Of a stretch of 64,000 bases of DNA, positions 8,381 through 15,266 are shown in pieces. The translations under genes and the position numbers were made by a program. Positions within the stretch are counted from its first letter, which is position 1; every line of letters begins with the position of its first letter. Source of the DNA: Pseudoduganella violacea (lineage in GTDB: Bacteria; Pseudomonadota; Gammaproteobacteria; Burkholderiales; Burkholderiaceae_D). The notes below the pieces were generated by a model. That model saw only the letters and a program-made list of their open reading frames with translations. It did no database searches and was not told where the DNA came from. The stretch is taken from assembly GCF_014191875.1 (NCBI RefSeq), contig NZ_JACHXD010000009.1:124001-188000 (forward strand). The letters run 5' to 3'.

Positions 8381-9142
8381 TTAGTGGCTAATATAGCGGG
8401 TGCGAATGGCGTCCAGCACGCCGCGCTGTTCCAGGCGGCCGATGGCGGCGTTGATCTGGTCCAGTTCGGCCTGCGTGGTGCGGGCGGCGTTCAGCATCAG
8501 ATGTACCGGCGCCTTGAACGGCACATAGGGCAGGGACGTCAGCGGCACGCCCTGCTGGCGCGCCTCGTAGCGCAGGGCGGCGGCATCACCCATGATCAAC
8601 TCGGCACGGCCGGCCGCGAACATGCGTATGCCCTGCTGAAAGCTGTTGAAGGTGGAGAGCCGGCCGCCCGCTTCGATGCCGTGCATGGAGCGCGCATAGT
8701 CCGGCCCATACCAGCCGACCTTGGGCGCGAGCAGGGTAAGTTGCTGGTCGCTCACATCTTCGAAACTGCCGAGCTGCTGGTATTGCTTGAGCTTGCCAGG
8801 CGTGGTGAACAGGCCCACGATTTCATAGCGGTAAGGTACGCTGAAGCGGGCATAGGCGCGCCGTTCCGGCGTGCTGTTGGCCGCCAACATCAGGTCGAGA
8901 TTGCCATTCTGGAACATCAATTGCCGCCGCGCCGAGGGCAATTCTTGCTGGATCAGCAGGGTGCAGCCGGCCTCGTGCATGATGGCCGTCACCAATTCCA
9001 GGTCGAGGCCGGTGAGCCGGGCGCGCGCATCGCGGTAGATATAGGGCGGCCACTGTTCGGGCGCCATTTTCAAGCTGCACGCCAGGGCTGGACCAGTACA
9101 GATCCAGCAGGCTATCGCGATGAAGAAATGACGTGCTCCCAT
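8381..9142 (-). CDS. periplasmic solute-binding protein, SBP family 3 type
   Basis: A 253-residue protein with a signal peptide (residues 1-21, ending ALAC) and the family-3 layout: PPYIYRD, LTGLDLELVTAIMHEAGC, then NGNLDLMLAANSTPERRAYARFSVPY and a second-lobe AGRAELIMGDAAALRYEA region. The cysteine at the cleavage region might be lipidated, but the lipobox is poor. Such proteins bind amino acids or similar small solutes. No ABC permease or ATPase gene lies nearby, so it may be an orphan receptor-like binder rather than part of an importer. Confidence 0.8.
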   Translation of the reverse strand: MGARHFFIAIACWICTGPALACSLKMAPEQWPPYIYRDARARLTGLDLELVTAIMHEAGCTLLIQQELPSARRQLMFQNGNLDLMLAANSTPERRAYARFSVPYRYEIVGLFTTPGKLKQYQQLGSFEDVSDQQLTLLAPKVGWYGPDYARSMHGIEAGGRLSTFNSFQQGIRMFAAGRAELIMGDAAALRYEARQQGVPLTSLPYVPFKAPVHLMLNAARTTQAELDQINAAIGRLEQRGVLDAIRTRYISH

Positions 9143-9374
9143 ACCGCGATTGTACTTTGCGGCAAGTTAAAATGTCGCGGAATCTGCGGCCTGTCCTAGC
9201 AGAAAAGGGAGGAAGAATCTGGTGCCGGTATATTTCCCGACCGCCGGCGCCGGTAGAGGCAGCGGGGGCTGCCTGGGTTGCCCCTGTCCTCCAGGGCATG
9301 GACGATATTGTGCCGCCGGAATATGACAGGCGTTTGACGTCCCGTCCGCTTGCAAATGTGATGTAATACCGCGC

Positions 9375-10895
9375 ATGAAATATTCCGACCCTTCCGCCAT
9401 CGCCGCGCTGCTGCAAGCGGCCGTGGCCCAGCACCAGCGCGGCGCGCTGGAACAAGCCGAAGCCGGCTACGCGGCCGTGCTGCAACAAGCCCCCGACAAC
9501 TTCGACGCCCTGCACCTGAGCGGGGTGCTGGCACGCCAGCGCGGCGCGCCGCAGCGCGCGCTCGAACTGATCGGCCAGGCGCTGGCCCTGGATGCGGCGC
9601 AGGCCATCGCCCACTGCAATCTCGGCGCGGCCTTGCAAGACCTGCGCCGCCACGAGGCGGCGCTGGCCAGCTTTGAACGCGCGCTGGTGCTGCGGCCGGA
9701 CTATGCGATGGCCTTGTGTAACCGGGGCAATGCGCTGCGCCACCTGGCACGCCTCGATTCTGCCCTGGACAGTTATCGCGCCGCGCTGGCGATTCAGCCC
9801 GACTACCCGGAAGCGCTGTGCGGCCAGGGACTGGCCTTGCAGTTGCAGGAGCGGCATGCCGAGGCGCTCGACAGCTTCGGCGCCGTGCTGGCCCGTCGCG
9901 CCGGCGATGCTGACGCCTTGCACGGCGCCGCCGTCTCGCTGCACGCCCTGGGCCGCTATGCCGATGCTGTGGACGGCTACGAACGCGCGCTGCGCCAGCG
10001 TCCCGCCTGGGCCGAAGCCTGGAGCAACCGCGGCAGCGCGCTGCAGCGCCTGCATGAACACGCGGCGGCGCTCGACAGCCAGCAGCGCGCCCTGGAACTC
10101 GATCCCGCGTCGGCGCGCGCCCAGCTCGGTTGCGCCAATGCCTTGCGCGCCCTCGGCCGGCGCGAAGAGGCGGTCGCCGCCTATCGCGCCGCCCAAGCCT
10201 TGGGCGCCGATGCCGACACGGTGGCCTTCCTGCTGGCGGCGCTGGGCGTGCAGCCGGCGCCGTCCGCCTCGCCGCCGGCCTATGTGCGCGCGCTGTTCGA
10301 CCAGTATGCGCCCGACTTCGAGCAGCACCTGGTGGGCGCGCTGCAATACCGCACGCCGCAATTGCTGACGGCGCTGCTGGGCGAACAGTTGCCGGCCGCG
10401 CCGTCGGGCGCGCTGGACGTCTTGGACCTGGGCTGCGGCAGCGGCCTGTGCGCGCCGCTGCTGCAACCCTGGGCGCGGCGGTTGACCGGGCTGGATCTGT
10501 CGCCGCAGATGCTGGAGCGGGCTGCCAGCCTGCGCGTCTATGACGAGCTGGTGTGCGCCGATATGGGCGTCTGGCTGGACCAGCAAGATGCCGCCTTCGA
10601 CCTGATCGTCGCGGCCGATGTTTTTGTGTATGCCGGCGCGTTGGACGCGTTGCTGGCGGCGGCGCGCCAGGCGCTGCGGCCGGGCGGCTGGCTGGCTTTC
10701 TCGGTCGAGCAGAGCGAAGCGGAGGCGGGCGCCGACCATCTGCTGCGCGCCAGCGGCCGCTACGCCCACTCGGCCGCCTATCTGCGCCGTCTGGCCGCAG
10801 AGCAGGGCTGGCGCGCGCCGCGGCTGCAGGCCGCCACCTTGCGTCTGGACCAGGGCCAGCCGGTGGCTGGCTGGCTTGTCCTATTCCCGGCTTAA
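9375..10895 (+). CDS. TPR-repeat protein fused to SAM-dependent methyltransferase
   Basis: A 506-residue cytoplasmic protein. Residues 1 to about 290 are consecutive 34-residue TPR units (repeated pattern GNALRHLARLDSALDSYRAALAIQPDY). Residues about 300-506 form a class I methyltransferase: motif I VLDLGCGSGLCAPLL, motif II LTGLDLSPQMLERA, and the FDLIVAADVFVYAGAL acidic loop. Fusions of this kind are common in betaproteobacteria; the TPR half probably binds the protein to be methylated. No signal peptide, and no obvious Shine-Dalgarno before the ATG. It is divergent from the solute-binding protein gene. Confidence 0.87.
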   Translation: MKYSDPSAIAALLQAAVAQHQRGALEQAEAGYAAVLQQAPDNFDALHLSGVLARQRGAPQRALELIGQALALDAAQAIAHCNLGAALQDLRRHEAALASFERALVLRPDYAMALCNRGNALRHLARLDSALDSYRAALAIQPDYPEALCGQGLALQLQERHAEALDSFGAVLARRAGDADALHGAAVSLHALGRYADAVDGYERALRQRPAWAEAWSNRGSALQRLHEHAAALDSQQRALELDPASARAQLGCANALRALGRREEAVAAYRAAQALGADADTVAFLLAALGVQPAPSASPPAYVRALFDQYAPDFEQHLVGALQYRTPQLLTALLGEQLPAAPSGALDVLDLGCGSGLCAPLLQPWARRLTGLDLSPQMLERAASLRVYDELVCADMGVWLDQQDAAFDLIVAADVFVYAGALDALLAAARQALRPGGWLAFSVEQSEAEAGADHLLRASGRYAHSAAYLRRLAAEQGWRAPRLQAATLRLDQGQPVAGWLVLFPA

Positions 10896-11018
10896 TATAA
10901 AACGATTAATAAATCAAGCTCTATCGGCCGAAATAAGTATAAATACGAATAGAGGCTTTATTTTATTTTTTTATAAACTCGCATAAAATACGCCAACATT
11001 ATCAAGGCGGAGCGTGGG

Positions 11019-12242
11019 ATGGAGCTGGTGTATCGGAATGAAAAGAAGCTGTTCCGCCTGATGCTGGGCATTTCGGTTTTGTTCTGGACAATTCTGGTCG
11101 TCGTTTTAAAAACCGCCATCCTCGCCTATTTCATCGTTTTTCTGCTTATTTATTGCTTTATGCAATCCGCCGTGGTGTCGCATTTAAAAGGCACGGCGGT
11201 GCGCATCAGCTATAGCCAATTTCCCGACCTCAAGGCGCGCGTGGACGTCTGCTGCGAACGGCTGGGGGTGCAGCAAGTACCGGAAGCATATTTACTGCAA
11301 ATGGGCGGCATATTCAACGGCTTTGCCACCCGCTTTCTCGGCAATAACATCATCGTGCTGTATTCGGAAGTGGTCGATGCGCTCGAAGATAAACCGGATG
11401 CCATCAATTTTTATATCGGCCACGAAATCGGCCATATAAAACGCCAGCATATGCGCTGGGCCGCCTTGCTGTTGCCGGCCTCGGTATTGCCGCTGCTGGG
11501 CGCGGCCTATGCGCGCGCGCGCGAATACAGCTGCGATCGCCATGGTTTTCACGCCTGCGACGATTTGAAAAGCGCCCAGATCGGCCTGGCCGCGCTGGCG
11601 GCCGGCGCGCGCCGCTGGCGCAATCTGAGTATCGGCACCTATAGCGCCCAGGCCCAGCAAAGCGCCGGCTTCTGGATGTCCTTCCACGAACTCATCAGCG
11701 ACCATCCCTGGCTGGTCAAGCGCATGGCCGTGATGCGCGCCCTGGCCGGCGACGGCACGGCCCAGTTGCCGGGCCGCCATGCGTTGGCCTATCTGCCCGC
11801 GCTGCTGTTGCCGCGTCTGGCGCTGGCCGGCGGCGCCAGCGGCGTGCTGGCCGTGCTGGCGGTGGTGGCCGTGTTCGGCGCCATCGGTATTCCCGTCTAC
11901 AAGGATTTCGGCGACCGCCAGCGCATGGCGCACGCCGTCAACGTCGGCAAGGACGCCACCGCCGCCGTCGAACGCTATTTCTACGTCAACGGCCGCAATC
12001 CCGACAGCCTGGCCGAGGCCGGTTACGCGCTCGATGACCCCAACCACGCCGTGGTGGACGTGAAGGTCGACGGCGCCAGCGGCACCGTGCAAGTCTTCCC
12101 CGCCGACTTCAGCTATCGCGGCAAGGCCATTGCCTTCATGCCCGCGCTCGATGAAAATAGGAAACTGGTGTGGCGTTGCGGCAGCGACGGCATCCCCGCC
12201 AAACTGCTGCCGGCCGACTGCCGCGGCCGCGAAAATAACTAA
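11019..12242 (+). CDS. M48-family membrane metalloprotease with C-terminal pilin-like domain
   Basis: A 407-residue protein. Two hydrophobic segments (about 13-30 and 32-50) precede an M48 protease domain with zinc motif HEIGH (135-139) and third ligand in REYSCD (Glu169). The C-terminal part does not belong to M48: a hydrophobic helix ending GAIGIPVYKDF (276-297) followed by a small domain with Cys387 in VWRCGSDGIP and Cys401 in LLPADCR, which matches the helix end and the disulfide-bonded D-loop of type IV pilins. No prepilin peptidase cleavage site precedes the helix, so it should stay in the membrane. The preceding 120 bases are AT-rich and likely hold the promoter. Confidence 0.85.
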   Translation: MELVYRNEKKLFRLMLGISVLFWTILVVVLKTAILAYFIVFLLIYCFMQSAVVSHLKGTAVRISYSQFPDLKARVDVCCERLGVQQVPEAYLLQMGGIFNGFATRFLGNNIIVLYSEVVDALEDKPDAINFYIGHEIGHIKRQHMRWAALLLPASVLPLLGAAYARAREYSCDRHGFHACDDLKSAQIGLAALAAGARRWRNLSIGTYSAQAQQSAGFWMSFHELISDHPWLVKRMAVMRALAGDGTAQLPGRHALAYLPALLLPRLALAGGASGVLAVLAVVAVFGAIGIPVYKDFGDRQRMAHAVNVGKDATAAVERYFYVNGRNPDSLAEAGYALDDPNHAVVDVKVDGASGTVQVFPADFSYRGKAIAFMPALDENRKLVWRCGSDGIPAKLLPADCRGRENN

Positions 12243-12280
12243 GCGGCGCCCGCGCGGCGCCGCCGGAAACGGAAAGCCGC

Positions 12281-12844
12281 TTGAGTTCAAATCTGGAAAT
12301 CGCCGCCAATGCGGTGATGGCAATCTCCATCGTCCTGGCCGGACGCAATAATGTGCATTCCTGGTGGCTCGGCATTGTCGGCTGCGGCATGTTCGCCCTG
12401 CTGTTCTACGAGGTGCGGCTATACGCCGACGTCGCCCTGCAACTATTCTTCATCGTCACCTGCGCCATCGGCTGGCTGCAATGGCTGCGCGGCAATCACG
12501 GCGGCGCGTTGCCGATTACCACCGTGCGACCGCGGCGTCTGCTCTGGATGGCCCTGAGCGGCATTGCCGCCACCGGCCTGTATGGCTTGATGCTGCACCA
12601 CTACACCGACGCCTACGCCCCTTTCATCGACTCCGCCGTGCTGGTGTTTTCCATCATCGCCCAATTCCTGCTGATGGGGCGGCGTCTCGAAACCTGGCCG
12701 GTCTGGCTTGTGGTCAACACCATCTCCGTTCCACTTTATCTGAGCCGAGGCCTGCACTTGACGGCCCTGCTCTACGCCGCCTACTGGCTCAACGCCCTGA
12801 TCTCCTGGCGCCACTGGCGCCGCCAGCGCAGCGCTCCCACCTAA
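12281..12844 (+). CDS. pnuC: PnuC-type nicotinamide mononucleotide/vitamin transporter
   Basis: A 187-residue multi-spanning membrane protein with PnuC features: short AGRNNVHSWWLGIVGC start, several transmembrane helices, a QWLRG segment and a conserved QFLLMGRRLETWPVWLVVNTISVPLYL region. PnuC proteins take up nicotinamide riboside, or thiamine or riboflavin in related subfamilies, by facilitated diffusion. The start codon is TTG, chosen because GGAAA lies about 10 bases upstream and the next in-frame starts would remove the first helix. An 8-bp GC hairpin (12243-12263) separates it from the M48 gene. Subfamily and substrate are uncertain. Confidence 0.8.
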   Translation: MSSNLEIAANAVMAISIVLAGRNNVHSWWLGIVGCGMFALLFYEVRLYADVALQLFFIVTCAIGWLQWLRGNHGGALPITTVRPRRLLWMALSGIAATGLYGLMLHHYTDAYAPFIDSAVLVFSIIAQFLLMGRRLETWPVWLVVNTISVPLYLSRGLHLTALLYAAYWLNALISWRHWRRQRSAPT

Positions 12845-12847
12845 ATC

Positions 12848-12978
12848 GTTTGCGCCAAATCAAACAATGTCCCACCCTGGTGTCAGGCACTAAGGTCGGA
12901 CATTCTTTGAGCTTTATCAAGAAATGTCTCACCCTGGTGCCTGACACCAGGGTGAGACATTGTTTGCGGTAGATCAAA
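12848..12978. repeat. composite palindromic repeat, copy 1
   Basis: First of five related copies. It starts at GTTTGCGCCAAATCAAAC and holds two hairpins: 12868-12903 (loop TCAGG, imperfect arms) and 12925-12959 (perfect 15-bp arms, loop CCTGA). The two loops are reverse complements, so the halves are inverted copies of one unit. It fills the gap between pnuC and the convergent small gene. Confidence 0.9.
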
Positions 12979-12981
12979 GGA

Positions 12982-13242
12982 TTATTGCAGGCGGAAGATG
13001 GTGTTGACGGCTTGCGCGAAGGGGATGGCGCTGGGGATGGTGTAGTTGCTGGCGGCGGCCGTTGCCGAATCGCCTTGCTGGGCGCCGGTCTCGAATTGCA
13101 TTTCAGCGAGGTCGGGCGCCAGCCACTGCCGGGCCTTGCCGCCGGTGGAGACGAAGGGATGGGCGGGCAGCGGCGATGCGTCCACCGCCAGACTGCCCAG
13201 CAGTCCCATTAGCGTCAGCGCGCAGCGCGCACGTTTCGGCAT
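12982..13242 (-). CDS. small putative secreted protein downstream of M56-TonB sensor
   Basis: An 86-residue protein of unknown function. The N-terminus MPKRARCALTLMGLLGSLAVDA looks like a signal peptide, and the remainder is polar with no motif I recognise. It starts 4 bases after the stop of the M56 protease gene, so it belongs to the blaI-M56 operon. The open frame extends further upstream into the M56 gene, but MPKR is the natural start. Alternatively it may be a non-functional trailing frame; the signal-like start and tight spacing favour a real gene. Confidence 0.55.
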   Translation of the reverse strand: MPKRARCALTLMGLLGSLAVDASPLPAHPFVSTGGKARQWLAPDLAEMQFETGAQQGDSATAAASNYTIPSAIPFAQAVNTIFRLQ

Positions 13243-13246
13243 CGGC

Positions 13247-14494
13247 TTACTCCAGCGTCCAGACGTATTGAATCTGCTTGCGCGAGGCGACGGCCTTGCC
13301 TTTGTGTTGGGCGGGCTTGAACGAGCACAGCGCAATGCCGTCGCGCGCGGCCGCGTCCAGATCGGCGTGGCCGCTGGACCGGTGTACCTCGCTGCTCTTG
13401 ACCTTGCCGTCCGCGCCGATCACGAAGCCGAGCGTCACGGTGCCGGTGCGCTGTTCGGTCAGCGCGGCCTGCGGCCAGACGGGTTTTTTGCAGCTCGAGA
13501 AATCCACCACGGCCGCCGTGTCGGGCTTGCTGACCAGCTGATCGGTGGTGGCGTTGGCGAAGCCGCCCAGGCAGGCCGCCGCGAGGCCCAGTGCCGGCAG
13601 GACGGCTTTCCAGTTGACGCGCTGCGGTTCGGGCTGGATTAGGTGTTTGATGCGTGCCATTAAATCTCCTCCATTGGCTGCGAGAGCCAGTCGTTGAGTG
13701 GAGAACTGGAGTTTTTCCAGTTCGGAAAGGGCCAGGGCCAGACGCCGCGGTTCGCCCAGCTGGCTTGCTGCTAAATCATCGGCAATCAATTCGCGTTCGG
13801 CGCGGATGCGCTGCGACAACCACCACACCACGGGGTGGTAGAACAGCAGGGTTTCGACCGCGTTCTGCAAGAGATTGACCAGGTAATCGTGGCGCCGGAT
13901 ATGCGCCAGCTCGTGCGCCAGCAGCGCTTCGAGCAGTTCGGGCGGCAGGCCCGACAGCAGGGATGCGGGCAGCAGCACCACCGGCCGCCACCAGCCCGCC
14001 GTGACGGGACTGGGCAGGCCATCCACCACGCGCAGACGCACCGGACGGCGCAGGCCGCAAGCCTGGGCCAGTTGCGTCAGCCGCGCTTGCCAGACGGGAT
14101 GCCGTCCGCCGCGGCGGATGGTGCGGCTCAGCCACCACAGGCCGAGGCCGCTGCGCAGGCCGAGCGCCGCGATGCACAGCGCCCACAGCGCCACCAGCAG
14201 CGGCAGATAGCGCTGCGCCAGCACTTGCCAATGGTCGGCCGGCGCATAGACGGCGAACAGGCTGGCCGCGCCGCTGGCGCTGCCGGCCGCGGCCATGCCT
14301 TGCAGGCGGCCATACAGGCTGAGCAGCGGCCACAGCAGGCAGAGCGTCAGGAACAGGCCGGCCGCCGCATAACGCTGCTGGGGCCGCGCATGGCGCAGCA
14401 AACCCAGGGTCAGGCAGGCCGCCGCACCGAGCAGCACGCCTTGCCATAAAAAGTCGAGCAGGGTCCAGCCCAGCGCTTCGATCAGGCCGCTCAT
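13247..14494 (-). CDS. M56 (BlaR1/MecR1-like) metallopeptidase with TonB C-terminal domain
   Basis: A 415-residue membrane protein. Several hydrophobic helices precede the zinc protease motif HELAH (194-198) with ERELIADD (Glu235), the BlaR1/MecR1 M56 signature. In place of a penicillin-binding sensor domain, residues about 330-415 form a TonB C-terminal domain (PVWPQAALTEQRTGTVTLGFVI, FKPAQHKGKAV). It overlaps blaI by 4 bases (ATGA). By analogy to BlaR1 it would cleave or trigger release of the BlaI repressor in response to an envelope signal. With no beta-lactam-binding domain, antibiotic sensing is not supported; the signal may come through TonB-like contact with an outer-membrane receptor. 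Confidence 0.88.
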   Translation of the reverse strand: MSGLIEALGWTLLDFLWQGVLLGAAACLTLGLLRHARPQQRYAAAGLFLTLCLLWPLLSLYGRLQGMAAAGSASGAASLFAVYAPADHWQVLAQRYLPLLVALWALCIAALGLRSGLGLWWLSRTIRRGGRHPVWQARLTQLAQACGLRRPVRLRVVDGLPSPVTAGWWRPVVLLPASLLSGLPPELLEALLAHELAHIRRHDYLVNLLQNAVETLLFYHPVVWWLSQRIRAERELIADDLAASQLGEPRRLALALSELEKLQFSTQRLALAANGGDLMARIKHLIQPEPQRVNWKAVLPALGLAAACLGGFANATTDQLVSKPDTAAVVDFSSCKKPVWPQAALTEQRTGTVTLGFVIGADGKVKSSEVHRSSGHADLDAAARDGIALCSFKPAQHKGKAVASRKQIQYVWTLE

Positions 14495-14868
14495 TTTTTC
14501 TCCTCTTTGAGCAGGGCTTCGATCTCGGCGCGCTCCTGCTTGCTGATGCCGCTGCGCAGCGCGGCCAGCACCAGGGCCTTGGCCGAGCCGGAGAAGGCGC
14601 GCTGCAGCAAGTCCTGCAGCAGATTGCCCTGCATCGCATCCTTGGCCTGGGTCGGCGCGTACACGTGCGAGCGCTGGCTCGCGTCGCGGATCAGCAAGCC
14701 CTTGCCGTGCATGATCTGCAGCAGGCGCAGCACGGCGCCATAACCGAGCCCGGGCTTATCGGCCAGCATGGCTTCGTGGACTTGCTTGGCGGTGGCGCTG
14801 CCGAGCGGCCACAGGTACTGCAGCAATTCGAGTTCGGCCGGCGTCGGCTTGGGGGGCGGTGTGGTCAT
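14491..14868 (-). CDS. BlaI/MecI/CopY-family transcriptional repressor
   Basis: A 125-residue winged-helix repressor starting PTPAELELLQYLWPLGSATAKQVHEAM, followed by GYGAVLRLLQIMHGKGLL and a C-terminal dimerisation region (LVLAALRSGISKQERAEIEALL). Family members bind TAGACA-type dyads and are inactivated by proteolysis through a partner M56 sensor, which is encoded immediately downstream with a 4-base overlap. The upstream region contains TGTCTAGACA and a long inverted repeat, consistent with autoregulation and control of the divergent TonB-dependent receptor. Confidence 0.9.
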   Translation of the reverse strand: MTTPPPKPTPAELELLQYLWPLGSATAKQVHEAMLADKPGLGYGAVLRLLQIMHGKGLLIRDASQRSHVYAPTQAKDAMQGNLLQDLLQRAFSGSAKALVLAALRSGISKQERAEIEALLKEEKK

Positions 14869-15266
14869 GGCATGGTTTCCTTGCTAAGTTTTTTCTAGAA
14901 TAGTCTGTCTAGACAAACCTGTATACTTTTATCTGCCGCTCCATGTGGTGTTAAGTATACAAGGCTGTCTACAGAGTTTTATATTCGGATTGCATAAGTA
15001 AGGAAGATTTAATTCGTTCTGGTAATGAAAAAGCCTGGGTATAGTGCTAACTCCGAAAAGCATCACCCCTTGGTGTCCGTCATGTTCCGTACCACCCTGA
15101 TCACCGCAGCCTCCCGCCGCCACGTCCTGTACCTGCAGTGCATGGCGCAGTGCATGTGACGCCCGCCCCGTCCTAAACCGCATCCCGTTTTATCCGCGCA
15201 GCCCAATCCCGGCCCATAAGGCTGGCAGGACTCTGCACGTCCGCTTTTTGTCAATCAGAGGAAATA
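14869..15266. other. divergent intergenic region, blaI to TonB-dependent receptor
   Basis: A 398-base non-coding stretch. The blaI-proximal third is AT-rich and holds the BlaI operator candidates. The rest is the probable receptor leader. It contains a 25-codon frame (15082-15159, MFRTTLITAA start, three cysteine/methionine-rich last residues) that could be a leader peptide, but nothing confirms translation. No hairpin with a T-run was seen. Confidence 0.5.
14906..14973. promoter_or_regulatory. candidate BlaI operators (inverted repeat with TGTCTAGACA)
   Basis: A perfect 10-base palindrome TGTCTAGACA lies at 14906-14915. It overlaps a 21-base box (14909-14929) repeated in inverted orientation at 14953-14973 with 17 of 21 bases matching; both boxes combine a TAGACA element with GTATACTT. 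TAGACA-type dyads are typical BlaI/MecI sites. The pair sits 41-105 bases upstream of blaI and could control both directions. Confidence 0.6.

Noticed and set aside
12848..12978. CRISPR array
   Set aside because: The repeated units are inverted hairpins in single dispersed copies, not direct repeats with regular spacers, and no cas gene is present.
13247..14868. beta-lactam resistance blaR1-blaI pair
   Set aside because: The M56 protein has a TonB C-terminal domain and no penicillin-binding sensor domain, and no beta-lactamase gene is nearby.
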